Below, piece by piece: positions 26,901 through 35,130 of a stretch of DNA of 38,224 nucleotides. The notes beneath the pieces were generated by a model. That model saw only the letters and a program-made list of their open reading frames with translations, did no database searches and had not been told where the DNA came from. This DNA comes from Pseudomonadota bacterium (GTDB lineage Bacteria; Pseudomonadota; Alphaproteobacteria; RF32; CAG-239), in assembly GCA_030523245.1 (NCBI GenBank), contig JAUNIW010000007.1:1-38224 (forward strand). The letters are read 5' to 3'. The position numbers and the translations under genes are program-made. The number at the start of each line of letters is the position of its first letter. The stretch's first letter is position 1.

Positions 26901-27751
26901 AAGGCAAATACGGTTTGTCATCCGGTGATGCTTTGACTGACGGTGTCGGCGTTTGGGTACAGGTCAACGGTAACAGAATCGAACTCGATGACAACTCCCG
27001 CGCTTACGGCTTTGAAATCCATGACTATGGTATTACCATGGGATTGGATAAACAACTGACAAACGCCGTTAAAGCCGGTATCGGTTACAGCTATTTCATG
27101 GATGATGCAAATGCCTTCAAACGTGATGTTGATGTTGATACCCATACCATCTTTGCTTATGGCGAATATCGTCCGACCAATAAATGGTATATTAACGGCG
27201 TAGCAGCTTTCGGCTGGTCTGATTATGATGAATCCAAATATGTAGCCGGCAAAACTTATAAGGCTAAATATGATGTCGAAAATCTTGGTTTACAGGCTAT
27301 GACCGGTTACAATGCCGAAGTAGCGAATATAGAAGTTACACCGGAAGCCGGATTGCGTTACAACAATATCAGCCGCGACTTTTATAAAGATACGGCCGAT
27401 CAAAGAGTACAACCAAAAACTATGGATGTGCTGACAGCCGTGGCCGGTGTTAAAGCCGGTAAAGATCTGGTCAGCTGCTTTGGCTCTCATTCATTCTACT
27501 GGCATCCGGATGTTCATGCGGCCGTAACGTATGACTTGATTTCGGACAAAGAAAGCTCTCTTGTTCGTTTATCGAACGGTTCCGGTTACTTTGTCGACGG
27601 CGAACGGGTTAAACGCTTCGGTATTGAAGCCGGTGCCGGCGTAACAATGTACTTTACGCCAAAAGTTGAAAGCACCGTCGGTTATGAAGGTAAGTTCCGT
27701 GAAGACTATACCGACCATACCGGTTATGCCAACATTAAATATAAATTCTAA
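23957..27751 (+). CDS. Type V autotransporter adhesin-like protein
   Basis: 1264 residues. Long N-terminal signal region (residues 1-38, ending APAGA-A), a passenger with Pmp-like repeats (GGAIYN at ~325 and ~400, GGAVFN at ~372) and many Asn/Thr/Gly beta-helix turns, then a C-terminal beta-barrel from about residue 995 ending in the outer-membrane signature YKF. The barrel inserts in the outer membrane and exposes or releases the passenger. GGAG lies 6 nt before the ATG. The N-terminal passenger (to ~25 kb) is more AT- and Asn/Lys-rich than the barrel, suggesting exchange. Two copies of a 57-bp repeat lie at 26119-26232. The ligand is unknown. Confidence 0.93.
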   Translation: MKYSKSALGLLKSQYLSVLKKCALINAGLFILAAPAGAADISNWNELKNALNSNGTYDILTNVTAAAPSTDLKTSNTAGGDKTTIQGNSNSLDFQYKKFTISANKEVEFSNINTLKFTSSNKTENNGTLVLTNINNFVSNKDIDNNGSISITGTEDAYTQIDLDGGQIKNKSDGTLTLTYVRFNGEDGDNRKTADSDGLIYNNASTTTTTLDNVIFENYIAGNNGLILQKGSLVATNVMFKNNQSARDGLIYHEDESDTLELKFIDNQMQGAGVIHNTSTIKNLKGEFTDNVLVEDKTSNGTLNNDKGVIENLESQFTHNTATNGGAIYNSGNSTNSSTIGVVTKDSTGAITNVSGGITGVTFNKNTATKAGGAVFNNANGILVFSGENNFSENTAAQNGGAIYNQGTIYFTGDTTTFSGNTANGESNAMYNAGTVHFTNGTNTFNDAINGSATNGTLNVEGENTVLALNNTVSDNDINLSNGLLKLGHTGDAVGSLADDVNFNVTGGALSLEDNATNSHNLGKIVLDENLGVSLDTDLAATASDILTANSVSGDKSMSVDNINIMADTNRHITVVQVADNNTKDKLVLNENLSEVSTDNNTYLVEYQTTDTEGNLKFGNVKALETAVQFKNAADIFDMTEDAIVEVDLGQLAHDTLTINGNDKTIDGDGHAGIIVGDNQILTMNNVSVKGFEGAAVTNNGTFNLAADTVSNIDSAIDGTGNINVSGDGQFNINNTITAGNIDVSGNGKFNVNDTITAGNMNVAGGDWSLNNGSELAAVENFVMDGGNLNVGDKTIKLGNATFNDGSNVNISVKHNGNGQISAESLTINGGDLHATLGQGIVTFKNPTKTVTLLTADNDFTDNFSSVADNNMYHFEKADKAGDYIISLVKSAADVSQEAGGTENNGNTAGAWVDGDVFEDGSISAGVADDLTDLAQNDAKAFNEALTALAPADAPLVRTISVNHNNQVFHAVTNRLNNTIYKGKYGLSSGDALTDGVGVWVQVNGNRIELDDNSRAYGFEIHDYGITMGLDKQLTNAVKAGIGYSYFMDDANAFKRDVDVDTHTIFAYGEYRPTNKWYINGVAAFGWSDYDESKYVAGKTYKAKYDVENLGLQAMTGYNAEVANIEVTPEAGLRYNNISRDFYKDTADQRVQPKTMDVLTAVAGVKAGKDLVSCFGSHSFYWHPDVHAAVTYDLISDKESSLVRLSNGSGYFVDGERVKRFGIEAGAGVTMYFTPKVESTVGYEGKFREDYTDHTGYANIKYKF
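26119..26253 (+). repeat. 57-bp tandem repeat inside the autotransporter passenger
   Basis: Two full units (26119-26175, 26176-26232) and a partial third. Each encodes 19 residues of the form NI(N/D)VSG-G-FN-N-TITAG, a repeating beta-helix rung. The DNA copies differ at several positions, so the repeat is not brand new but could still slip. Confidence 0.8.
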
Positions 27752-27761
27752 TTCTTGAGAA

Positions 27762-27803
27762 TTTAAGCCCCCGTTTGTGATGAGACAAGCGGGGGTTACT
27801 TTA
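27762..27803 (+). terminator. Intrinsic terminator of the autotransporter gene
   Basis: CCCCCGTTTGT (27768-27778) pairs with ACAAGCGGGGG (27785-27795), one wobble, around a 6-nt loop, followed by a short T-rich tail. Confidence 0.8.
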
Positions 27804-27821
27804 TATCCGGCTTTTATACAA

Positions 27822-27866
27822 AAGAAAAAACTGACTGCTTCAAATATACATTGAAAGCAATCAGTT
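27822..27866 (-). terminator. Intrinsic terminator of the 85-residue membrane gene
   Basis: On the - strand AACTGATTGCTT pairs with AAGCAGTCAGTT with one wobble, followed by TTTTTCTTT. It lies 5 nt after the stop codon. Confidence 0.8.
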
Positions 27867-27871
27867 TGTTT

Positions 27872-28129
27872 CTAAAGTTCAGTCTCTTTAAAGAGTAAAT
27901 ACAGGCCGGAAAAAGAAAAAGTACAGCTGCCTGTCATGATTCCCAGTTTTTCTAAAAAACTGTCGTAGAATCCGTTTGCCGTCCAATCGGAAATATTCCA
28001 TAACCAATAGGTTGTGACAGCAAAATAGATGATGCCGACTAAATTTCTTAATCCTCCTTTTCTCATCTTGAGAAGAAGAAATAAACATATAGCCAAGACG
28101 GCTACAGAAATCAAAATATTCATAATCAT
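27872..28129 (-). CDS. Small membrane protein of 85 residues, unknown
   Basis: Two to three hydrophobic segments (residues ~3-21, ~29-46, ~64-80). Not recognised. The case for a real gene rests on its own promoter (28150-28178) and terminator (27822-27866) rather than homology. An overlapping 112-residue frame lacks that support. It lies behind the metal ATPase gene, possibly unrelated to it. Confidence 0.6.
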   Translation of the reverse strand: MIMNILISVAVLAICLFLLLKMRKGGLRNLVGIIYFAVTTYWLWNISDWTANGFYDSFLEKLGIMTGSCTFSFSGLYLLFKETEL

Positions 28130-28149
28130 AATAATTTACTTCTATTCTG

Positions 28150-28178
28150 ATAATAGCGCTGTTTGAACAGCAAGTCAA
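28150..28178 (-). promoter_or_regulatory. Promoter of the 85-residue membrane gene
   Basis: On the - strand TTGACT and TATTAT are separated by 17 nt. Predicted start about 14 nt before the ATG. The spacer holds GCTGT/ACAGC, an inverted repeat that could be an operator. Confidence 0.6.
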
Positions 28179-28194
28179 CTTGTTTTTATCCAGT

Positions 28195-30039
28195 TTATTT
28201 ATAAAACCGCAAGGCGCGCATGGCATTCAAAATAGCAATTACAGATACACCGACATCAGCAAAGACGGCCGCCCAGATAGAAGCCATACCGGCAGCGCCC
28301 AATCCTAAAACAACAAATTTTACCGCTAAAATAAAAACGATATTTTCATACACCAAATGCAATGTTCTCTTAGAAATTTCAACAGCTTTGGCGATTTTTG
28401 ACGGTTCATCGGTCATAATGACCACATCAGCCGCTTCAATAGCCGCATCAGAACCAATACCGCCCATGGCAATACCGATATCCGAACGCGCCAAAACCGG
28501 TGCATCGTTGATACCGTCGCCGACAAAAAGTACCTTTCCGCCGGCTGTCTTCCGCAAAAATAATTCCTCAAATTTCTGCACCTTATCCGCCGGCAAAAGC
28601 TCGGCAAAACAGCAATCCAAACCAAGTGTCTCCGAAACTTTTTGTGCCGTATTTTCACGGTCTCCCGTCAACATAACCGTTTGGATTACACCGACTTTTT
28701 TCAGTTGTCGTACGGCATTTGCCGCATCGGCTTTTATTTCGTCTTCTATCAGCAGACAACCGATATAAATACCGTTTCTGGCAACATAAACAACTGTACC
28801 GCAAGTCGGAACTTCCGGAATTTTTATTCCGGCTTCCCGCATCATTTTGGCATTGCCGAGTATAATTTCATTATTGTCAAATTTACCGGTTATGCCTTTA
28901 CCGAAGCAATCTTTTATCTCTGACAAACGCTGCAAGTCCGGCTCCTGTCCATAGGCTTTTCTGATAGAAACGGCAATCGGATGAGACGAATATGCTTCCA
29001 AATGCGCTGCCGTTTCCAGCAACTCTGCCGCCGATATCTTTTCCGGCAGAACATTGCTGACAACAAAGCATCCTTTGGTCAGGGTTCCCGTCTTGTCAAA
29101 AACCACAATTTCCGCTTGTGCCAGAATTTCAAGATAATTACTTCCTTTGATTAAAATTCCGCACTTCGATGCTGCACCGATGCCTCCGAAAAAACTGAGC
29201 GGAATCGAAATAACCAAAGCGCAGGGACAAGAAATAACTAAAAATGTTATGGCCCGATAAAGCCAGACATTTAACGGAGCTCCGATTAAAAGCGGCGGTA
29301 AAAATGCCAGCAAAACAGCCACTATCACGACCACCGGCGTATAAAAGCGGGCAAATTTGGTAATAAAATTTTCTACCCGTGCTTTTTGCGCAGAAGCATT
29401 TTCAACCAAATTCAGAATTTTCGATACAGTTGATTCGGCATAAACACCGGTTGTTCTGATGTGCAGGATTCCGCCTAAATTGATGGCTCCGCTCAAAATT
29501 TCATCACCCTTGACAACAAGACGCGGCAGGGATTCTCCGGTTAATGATGACATATCCAGACTGGATTCCCCTGCCGTCACAACACCGTCCAGAGGTACCC
29601 TTTCACCGGAACGGATTTCCAACAAGGAACCGGACGGAACCTCATCCGGACTGACTTCCACCCACTGCCCGTCTTGCTCTGTACGCGCAAAATCAGGCCG
29701 GATATTCATTAAGGCGGAAATGGATTTACGCGACCGGTTGACAGCATAACTCTGAAAAAACTCACCAATTTGGAAAAACAGCATAACAGCTACGGCTTCC
29801 GGATACTCTGCAATGGCAAATGCGCCAAATGTTGCAACCATCATCAAAAAATTTTCATCAAAAACATCACCGTTTTTAATATTCAGCACTGCTTTTTTAA
29901 TAATCGGCAGTCCGACAATCAGATAAGATAATGCAAAACAAGCCAGACAAATTTGCTCCGGTAAAGGCAGCAGGGCAGCGATAAAGAATACGGTTGCCGC
30001 AATTATTTTATACAGCATTTTCTTCAGTTTTTTTGTCAT
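28195..30039 (-). CDS. Heavy-metal-transporting P1B-type ATPase (Zn/Cd/Pb efflux-like)
   Basis: 614 residues from ATG30039 (an in-frame GTG lies three codons earlier). P-type ATPase hallmarks: TGES actuator (167-170), CPC transmembrane metal site (271-273), phosphorylated Asp315 in DKTGT, and VGDGINDAPVLARSDIGIAMG hinge. The CPC site plus the ArsR-type regulator suggest export of Zn, Cd, Pb or Co; copper is less likely. The usual N-terminal HMA domain is missing and is encoded instead as a separate protein 12 nt upstream. Hydrophobic segments flank the core as expected for eight helices. Confidence 0.94.
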   Translation of the reverse strand: MTKKLKKMLYKIIAATVFFIAALLPLPEQICLACFALSYLIVGLPIIKKAVLNIKNGDVFDENFLMMVATFGAFAIAEYPEAVAVMLFFQIGEFFQSYAVNRSRKSISALMNIRPDFARTEQDGQWVEVSPDEVPSGSLLEIRSGERVPLDGVVTAGESSLDMSSLTGESLPRLVVKGDEILSGAINLGGILHIRTTGVYAESTVSKILNLVENASAQKARVENFITKFARFYTPVVVIVAVLLAFLPPLLIGAPLNVWLYRAITFLVISCPCALVISIPLSFFGGIGAASKCGILIKGSNYLEILAQAEIVVFDKTGTLTKGCFVVSNVLPEKISAAELLETAAHLEAYSSHPIAVSIRKAYGQEPDLQRLSEIKDCFGKGITGKFDNNEIILGNAKMMREAGIKIPEVPTCGTVVYVARNGIYIGCLLIEDEIKADAANAVRQLKKVGVIQTVMLTGDRENTAQKVSETLGLDCCFAELLPADKVQKFEELFLRKTAGGKVLFVGDGINDAPVLARSDIGIAMGGIGSDAAIEAADVVIMTDEPSKIAKAVEISKRTLHLVYENIVFILAVKFVVLGLGAAGMASIWAAVFADVGVSVIAILNAMRALRFYK

Positions 30040-30051
30040 AGCTTCCACGCC

Positions 30052-30270
30052 TTATTTCAAAATAATTTCACAATCCGGTTCTATTTTTGCTGCCAGACGA
30101 ACGACTTCTGGCATAATCTCATCTATATTTCGGGAGGTTTCAATCGTCATGGTTTGCGCCATAAAACTCACACTGACCGAATCAATACCATCCAATGTCC
30201 GAACGGCATCTTCTAATTTGGCTGCACAGACGGCGCAATCCAAATCCGTCAATTTAAAAGTTTTTTTCAT
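30052..30270 (-). CDS. Free-standing HMA metal-binding protein
   Basis: 72 residues, a single heavy-metal-associated domain. The metal site is Cys12-x-x-Cys15 in the LDCAVCAAKLE motif, followed by the typical helix and VSFMAQTMTIE strand. It lies directly before the P-type ATPase that lacks its own HMA domain, so it probably acts as its regulatory or delivery domain in trans. Confidence 0.9.
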   Translation of the reverse strand: MKKTFKLTDLDCAVCAAKLEDAVRTLDGIDSVSVSFMAQTMTIETSRNIDEIMPEVVRLAAKIEPDCEIILK

Positions 30271-30293
30271 TTTTTATCTCCTGATAGTTAAAC

Positions 30294-30313
30294 AATTAAA
30301 TATATGTTTAATT
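30294..30313 (-). promoter_or_regulatory. ArsR/SmtB-type operator palindrome
   Basis: AATTAAA-TATATG-TTTAATT: 7-bp perfect arms around a near-symmetric 6-bp core. It abuts the -10 box of the promoter at 30311-30339 and covers the transcription start, the position from which ArsR-family repressors act. Confidence 0.65.
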
Positions 30314-30339
30314 ATAGACCGAAAAATAACAGCTGTCAA
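30311..30339 (-). promoter_or_regulatory. Consensus sigma-70 promoter for HMA-ATPase genes
   Basis: On the - strand TTGACA, 17-nt spacer, TATAAT: a perfect match to consensus. It lies between the ArsR gene and the HMA gene, so the efflux genes have their own strong promoter under the palindrome at 30294-30313. Confidence 0.85.
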
Positions 30340-30402
30340 GATATGTTTTATCGGTAGGTGCTGCTGTCTTTTTAAATCTTATACAATATTTCCTGACAGT
30401 GC

Positions 30403-30756
30403 TCAAAGCGGGCATTTTATATCGAGAATATCATCCAAAGCACGGTGCAATAAAGAAGCTTCGGCTGTCTGCGCCAATTTATAATACATTTCTTTACCCT
30501 CACGGCGGCTTTCCAGTAAACCGGCTTGTTTCAACAACCGCAAATGGTGCGACACGGCCGGTGAACTCATATTAACGGCCACGGCAATATTATTGACACA
30601 GATTTCATTATGACACAGCAGCCATAAAATTTTCAGCCGTGTGGCATCACTAATCAGCTGAAACGTTTCTGCTGTGCGGATAAACGCTTTTTCTACCGGA
30701 ATCCGGTCGAGAAATTTTTCCTGATTATGATGATGCAGCTGCGGTGTTTTTTCCAT
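30403..30756 (-). CDS. ArsR/SmtB-family metal-sensing repressor
   Basis: 117 residues. Winged helix-turn-helix: FQLISDATRLKILWLL, then the sensor-helix region NEICVNNIAVAV, recognition helix SSPAVSHHLRLLKQAGLL and wing SRREGKEMYYKL. Possible metal ligands are an N-terminal HHH cluster (residues 8-10), the Cys of EICV and the C-terminal Cys of KCPL. A palindrome TTTTAAC-C-GTTAAAA upstream (30779-30793) could be an autoregulatory site. It precedes the HMA-ATPase genes, its likely targets. Confidence 0.92.
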   Translation of the reverse strand: MEKTPQLHHHNQEKFLDRIPVEKAFIRTAETFQLISDATRLKILWLLCHNEICVNNIAVAVNMSSPAVSHHLRLLKQAGLLESRREGKEMYYKLAQTAEASLLHRALDDILDIKCPL

Positions 30757-30778
30757 GTTGTTTTTCCTCTGTTTTTTA

Positions 30779-30793
30779 TTTTAACCGTTAAAA
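30779..30793. promoter_or_regulatory. Palindrome in the ArsR gene promoter region
   Basis: TTTTAAC-C-GTTAAAA, 7-bp perfect arms. It overlaps a weak TTGATT-17-TTAAAA promoter on the - strand. It shares TTAA-rich half sites with the palindrome at 30294-30313, compatible with the same repressor, but the match is loose. Confidence 0.4.
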
Positions 30794-30834
30794 GTTAAAA
30801 AAATCAAAAGAAGCCGCGGCCTTGCAAAAATATC

Positions 30835-31053
30835 TCATTCCTTTTTTGATTTTTCGTTTTCTTCTTCTCTGGCTACGGCTTTCTCAACCGTTTCTTTAAA
30901 ATCTTCCGCCTCGTCTTTCAGCAGGGTACGGGCCTTTTTATATTCATATTGCGCCTTGCCCAAAGCTTTGGCCAGTTCAGGAATCCGCTTCCCGCCGAAC
31001 AAAAACAGTACAACAACCAGAATCAGGGCTATTTCCGTTATTCCCAATGACAT
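30835..31053 (-). CDS. tatA: Twin-arginine translocase subunit TatA/E
   Basis: 72 residues. N-terminal membrane helix (residues ~5-20), the [16 protein letters not shown] hinge and amphipathic helix, and a charged C-terminal tail. Forms the pore component of the Tat pathway, which exports folded cofactor-bearing proteins. tatB and tatC are not nearby. It lies 10 nt after the polyferredoxin gene at the end of an operon whose first gene has a twin-arginine signal, so a dedicated export role is plausible. Confidence 0.93.
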   Translation of the reverse strand: MSLGITEIALILVVVLFLFGGKRIPELAKALGKAQYEYKKARTLLKDEAEDFKETVEKAVAREEENEKSKKE

Positions 31054-31063
31054 TTTTTCTCCT

Positions 31064-32341
31064 TTATAATATTCTTTGCTTCTCTACTGCCGAAATTGTT
31101 ATAGCCTTAACCGGACAGACTTGTTTGCAGGCACCGCAGCCGATACACTCGTCCGGACTAATCTGCGGATATCCTCCGTCAGCCTTTTTAATAATCTGCC
31201 GCGGACATTCCATGACACACAAACCGCACTGGACACAAACTTCTTCATTGACATGTGCCACGCCGATTTGCGTTTTTCTCTTCTCGGTCAAAGTCAGACG
31301 ACTGATGGCACCGGAAGGACAAACTTCCGAGCATTTATGGCAGTTAAAACTGCAATAACTATCCATATAATCAAGATAAACCGTAGAATGCTCTCCGTCG
31401 GCCTTTTTTATTATTTTCATCGGGCAGTTTTGTACGCAGAGATTGCAGTTCAGGCAGCGGTTGGCAAATTCTCCGGCCGAACCGGCTCCGGCCGGCAATA
31501 ATATTTTCTTGGCTTTCACGGCAACATTTTTACTCAATTCAATTCCGCCCTTTACCGCTACAGCCCAAGCTGCCAGAACCAAACCACCCGTCAGCAGACG
31601 GCGTCTGGAAGGGCTGAAAGCCGGCTCCGGCACCGGTTTGATACCATAGTGAACACCGCTGCGCCGACAACCGCTCAGACATTTAAAACATTTGATACAG
31701 GTTTCATTATCCACGGTTTTGTTTTTGAAATCTATACAGCCGGCCGGACATTTGGAAGCACACAATCCGCAAGAAACACACATATCCGACTCAATATAAA
31801 TCTTATTCAGCGCATGCTTGGATATGAGGCCGAGAACAGTACCGACAGGACAAATATTGGTGCAGAAAAAACGTCCTTTGAACCAAACCAAAACAACAAG
31901 CGCCGTAATAAATGCCAGTCCCAGCCAACTGCCCGTTGCCGCAGAACCAAACAGCGTATACGGGTCGACAAGACGTACCAGACAGACCGTACCGCCAATC
32001 AATACACCAAAGACAACCGCTGCCAGAAAATATTTATAAACATAACCTTTTTGCGGCGTTATTTTCCGGCGGAATACCAGCATTAGAAGTTCCTGAAATA
32101 ACCCCAGAGGACATAAAGTTGAGCAATAAATGCGGCCGAACAGTAAAGTCAAAACCAACAGACCGGCTGCCAAAATGACGGCAAATAAAGAAAAATCAAC
32201 CAATGTTCTCTGCAGCAAAGCCGTCAGCTGTACATTAAAAATTTTTACCGGATAAAAGATTCCGACAAAAGCCGAAATTGTCAAAATACCGACAATAACG
32301 GCTATACTTATCCGAATATAACTGTATAATTTCTGTTTCAT
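31064..32341 (-). CDS. Membrane polyferredoxin, NapH-like with NapG-like C-terminal part
   Basis: 425 residues. N-terminal half resembles NapH/YccM: about four membrane helices with CSTLCP (73-78) and CTNICP (160-165). Then ferredoxin motifs: [12 protein letters not shown] and [11 protein letters not shown]. In the middle lies [17 protein letters not shown] (residues 244-259), resembling a Tat signal followed by a membrane segment. The C-terminal part adds [37 protein letters not shown] and [12 protein letters not shown]. It likely moves electrons between quinols or cytoplasmic donors and a periplasmic acceptor. It lies between an NicO-like permease and tatA. Confidence 0.88.
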   Translation of the reverse strand: MKQKLYSYIRISIAVIVGILTISAFVGIFYPVKIFNVQLTALLQRTLVDFSLFAVILAAGLLVLTLLFGRIYCSTLCPLGLFQELLMLVFRRKITPQKGYVYKYFLAAVVFGVLIGGTVCLVRLVDPYTLFGSAATGSWLGLAFITALVVLVWFKGRFFCTNICPVGTVLGLISKHALNKIYIESDMCVSCGLCASKCPAGCIDFKNKTVDNETCIKCFKCLSGCRRSGVHYGIKPVPEPAFSPSRRRLLTGGLVLAAWAVAVKGGIELSKNVAVKAKKILLPAGAGSAGEFANRCLNCNLCVQNCPMKIIKKADGEHSTVYLDYMDSYCSFNCHKCSEVCPSGAISRLTLTEKRKTQIGVAHVNEEVCVQCGLCVMECPRQIIKKADGGYPQISPDECIGCGACKQVCPVKAITISAVEKQRIL

Positions 32342-32365
32342 TTTTTTCTCCTTTTGCCGTGTTCT

Positions 32366-33100
32366 TTATAACCCGCAAATAATAGCTATGCCGCAAGCCA
32401 TAATCGTTCCGCCTGCAATTTCATGCGCATATTCTTCCAAATGCGTAAAACGCAGAGCTTTAATACCGTATATTCCCAAAATTACCGCCAACATCATCGT
32501 TGAAATGGTAGCTGCCGAAAAAATAACCGTGCTGAAAATAACCGCCGGAACACCAAAAACACTCGCTGCCGACAATATCGGCAGAAGTGCTTCGCACGGC
32601 CCCAAAACAAAAATAATAAAAACCACCCAGACCGTTATATTTTTACTTTCGGTGTCAGACAGCAAATGCCCGTGTTCTGCTATATGCTTATGCTGCCAGC
32701 GGTGACGCAGCGCCCACAACAAATAGGCTGCACCCAGTCCTATCAGCGCATAAGCCGCAACATCACTGCGATTATTTTCCAGCCAGACAAATTTCTCGGC
32801 ACTCAGCCAATGCGAAAAATTGATAAACAAAACGGCAATCAGCAAAGCACTGACAATATGCCCGATTCCGCAAATAAAGGTCCATAACAGCGTCTTTTTC
32901 AAGCTGTAATTCCGGCTTTTGGCAATAGCTATAAACGGCAGATAGTGATCCGGCCCCATAACGGTATGGATAACCGCCGTCAGAAATGCAGTCAGCCAGA
33001 GTGCGGAAAGTACCGTTGTTTCCGGCTGTGGCAGTTCTTGTGCTGCTGCAAGCGTCGAATATCCGATAACGGTTAAAAACACCAAAATTATTTTTTTCAT
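32366..33100 (-). CDS. NicO/UreH-like nickel-cobalt permease
   Basis: 244 residues. Signal-like N-terminus MKKIILVFLTVIGYSTLAAA, then about six helices. HTVMGPDHYLPF contains the H-x4-D-H metal motif of nickel/cobalt transporters, and a His-rich loop (HRWQHKHIAEHGH) follows the third or fourth helix. ATG33100 has AGAGGGA upstream; the frame is open 25 codons further but that part overlaps larE and is not protein-like. Located behind larE, it probably supplies nickel for the pincer cofactor, although members of this family can also export. Confidence 0.85.
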   Translation of the reverse strand: MKKIILVFLTVIGYSTLAAAQELPQPETTVLSALWLTAFLTAVIHTVMGPDHYLPFIAIAKSRNYSLKKTLLWTFICGIGHIVSALLIAVLFINFSHWLSAEKFVWLENNRSDVAAYALIGLGAAYLLWALRHRWQHKHIAEHGHLLSDTESKNITVWVVFIIFVLGPCEALLPILSAASVFGVPAVIFSTVIFSAATISTMMLAVILGIYGIKALRFTHLEEYAHEIAGGTIMACGIAIICGL

Positions 33101-33119
33101 GCCATTCCCTCTGATATCA

Positions 33120-33932
33120 TTATTTTTCTTTGAGACGTAAATCAAAACAACCTGAACGAAATCCTTCCAAATCAAGTGTTACATATTCAAAACCCAATTT
33201 TTTTAAAACAACGGATATATGTTCATGCTGCGCCGTAATCTGTTGCAATTGAGATACCGGAACTTCCAGCCGTGCCAGTTTATTATGCACCCGCAGCCGC
33301 ACATCCGTTATATCCGGAAACATTTCCTTTATTGCCCGTTCTCCCCGCACTGCACGGTCTAACATTTTTTCATCCAGCAGCGTATCATATTCAAAACGTG
33401 TCGCCAGACATGGTGCTGCCGGTTTTGAAGCCGTGGACAGGCCAAGCTCTGCCGAAAGCTCCCGAATATTTTGTTTTGACAATCCGAGTTCGGCCAAGGG
33501 CGAAATAACGCCCTGCTCTGTCAGCGCTTTCCGGCCGGGACGATAAACTTGCAAATCATCCGCGTTGGTGCCGTCCAGCAGATATTTAAGACCGTTTGCT
33601 GCAGCATAATCGGCAAACTGTGCAAAAACAACCGCTTTGCAATAATAACAACGATCCGGACGATTATACCGAACCGGCTCCAGCGAAAACGGATTAAAGG
33701 TAAAAATCTGCTGTTTCATTTTTAAGTCAGATGCCAGCTTTTTTGAATCATTTATTTCTGTCGGACTTTGTAAAGCCGTCTGCATTGTCAAAGCACGGAA
33801 AGGAAATGCTTTTCTGTGATACATCCGGCTTAAAACCGCCAGCAGCAACGTGCTGTCAACACCTCCGGAATAGGCAAGAGCTATTCCTTCCGGCGCCAGT
33901 CTTTGCAGATAATTTTCCAGTTTAGCAAGCAT
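33120..33932 (-). CDS. larE: LarE, sacrificial sulfur transferase of nickel-pincer cofactor synthesis
   Basis: 270 residues. PP-loop ATPase motif SGGVDS (22-27), CYYC (95-98), and Cys175 in APCLATRF matching the cysteine that LarE uses up as sulfur donor. It adenylates the carboxylates of P2CMN and converts them to thiocarboxylates. GAGGAAC lies before ATG33932, inside the end of larC, so the genes overlap by 11 nt. An upstream extension of the frame through larC was rejected. Confidence 0.95.
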   Translation of the reverse strand: MLAKLENYLQRLAPEGIALAYSGGVDSTLLLAVLSRMYHRKAFPFRALTMQTALQSPTEINDSKKLASDLKMKQQIFTFNPFSLEPVRYNRPDRCYYCKAVVFAQFADYAAANGLKYLLDGTNADDLQVYRPGRKALTEQGVISPLAELGLSKQNIRELSAELGLSTASKPAAPCLATRFEYDTLLDEKMLDRAVRGERAIKEMFPDITDVRLRVHNKLARLEVPVSQLQQITAQHEHISVVLKKLGFEYVTLDLEGFRSGCFDLRLKEK

Positions 33933-35130
33933 CTTGTTCCTCGGCAGCCCGAACGGCTTTGGCATAAACACTCCGGTATGAATCCCCGGTTTTCGCAGCC
34001 AGAGCCTTAATACTTTCATACTCCGGATAATAGCGGACAATATTGTTCAACCAGCATTTTTTGACTTCAGCCGTTCCGTACGGCAGTTCAACTTTGATGA
34101 TTTTACGCTCCATTCGACGGCGTTCTACCGCATATTTACGCAGCCCTATTGTTGTCGTATTACAAAAAATTATCTCTTCCAGCCGAGACAAACAACCGGT
34201 ATCCGCAACAACCCGCAACATATAAGCCGGTCGGTTCTTTTTCATAAAACACGGTTCAAAATGCACATCGGCTGCACCGGCTGCCAGAAGTTTTTCCATA
34301 ACCAGCCCGAGTTCCTCCGCCGTTGCATCATCTATATTTGTTTCAATAACATAGGTTTGATTTTCGGCAGCCGTATCTTCAATCAGCATCGTCCGCAAAA
34401 AATTGGCATGCCCGAAATCCCGTTTCCCCAAACCGATACCCGTTTTCAAAATTTTATAGGAAGCCGGTAATTTTTCAGCCGTTTTAAGTGCCGCCGCCAC
34501 AGCTATCCCCGTCGGTGTCACCATTTCCCCGTTGTTATCCGTCGGCCGCAGAATAATACCGTATTTCTCGGCAATATTGACAACAGCCGGTACCGGAACA
34601 GGCAATACGCCATGCTGACAAGTCACAAATCCCTGCCCCTCGCATAATCCGCTGACAATCACATTTTTAATCTGTAAATCATCTATTAAAACGGCTACAG
34701 ATATAATATCTACAATCGAATCAACGGCTCCGACTTCGTGAAAATGCACTTCATCCGGCGCGCAGCCATGAGCCCTGCTTTCCGCTTCTGCCACAATCAA
34801 AAAGATTTTTTTAGCCAGCTGGCGCGCATTATCTGTCATCTCGCCGCGGTCAATAATCTCATAAACATCCGAGAGATGACGGTGTTCATGATGATGTTCG
34901 TGATAATGTTCCTCTTGATGATGCGGCGCCTGCCTGAGATGTACGTCAAAATCACAGCCGCAAATGCTGTAAGAAGATTTTTGTTCTATATGATAAGCAA
35001 ACCCATCCAGTTGCAGACTTTTCAAAACCTTATCAAGTTTGTTTTTGTTGCCGCCCAAATCCAGCAGAGATGCCACTATCATATCGCCGCTGATACCGCA
35101 GGCACCTTCAAAATATAAATACTCAGCCAT
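33922..35130 (-). CDS. larC: LarC, nickel insertion protein (CTP-dependent cyclometallase)
   Basis: 402 residues. N-terminal [20 protein letters not shown] is the LarC1 signature; [14 protein letters not shown] and [10 protein letters not shown] follow; [12 protein letters not shown] and the region to the C-terminus form LarC2. Here both halves are one continuous frame, unlike lactobacilli where larC1 and larC2 are joined by frameshift. A His-rich loop ([16 protein letters not shown], residues 70-85) probably stores or delivers nickel. The final step yields the Ni-pincer nucleotide (NPN). The start overlaps larB by 8 nt. Confidence 0.96.
   Translation of the reverse strand: MAEYLYFEGACGISGDMIVASLLDLGGNKNKLDKVLKSLQLDGFAYHIEQKSSYSICGCDFDVHLRQAPHHQEEHYHEHHHEHRHLSDVYEIIDRGEMTDNARQLAKKIFLIVAEAESRAHGCAPDEVHFHEVGAVDSIVDIISVAVLIDDLQIKNVIVSGLCEGQGFVTCQHGVLPVPVPAVVNIAEKYGIILRPTDNNGEMVTPTGIAVAAALKTAEKLPASYKILKTGIGLGKRDFGHANFLRTMLIEDTAAENQTYVIETNIDDATAEELGLVMEKLLAAGAADVHFEPCFMKKNRPAYMLRVVADTGCLSRLEEIIFCNTTTIGLRKYAVERRRMERKIIKVELPYGTAEVKKCWLNNIVRYYPEYESIKALAAKTGDSYRSVYAKAVRAAEEQDAC

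Noticed and set aside
27888-28226. 112-codon frame overlapping the 85-residue membrane gene
   Set aside because: It runs through the promoter at 28150-28178 and its residues do not resemble a folded or membrane protein.
33933-34040. N-terminal extension of larE through the larC end
   Set aside because: LarE homology begins at MLAKLENYL, with a ribosome site directly before it; the upstream residues are larC read in another frame.
34867-34925. Repetitive ATGATG/TTCATG-like stretch resembling a simple repeat
   Set aside because: It is the coding sequence of the LarC histidine-rich loop, explained by protein function.
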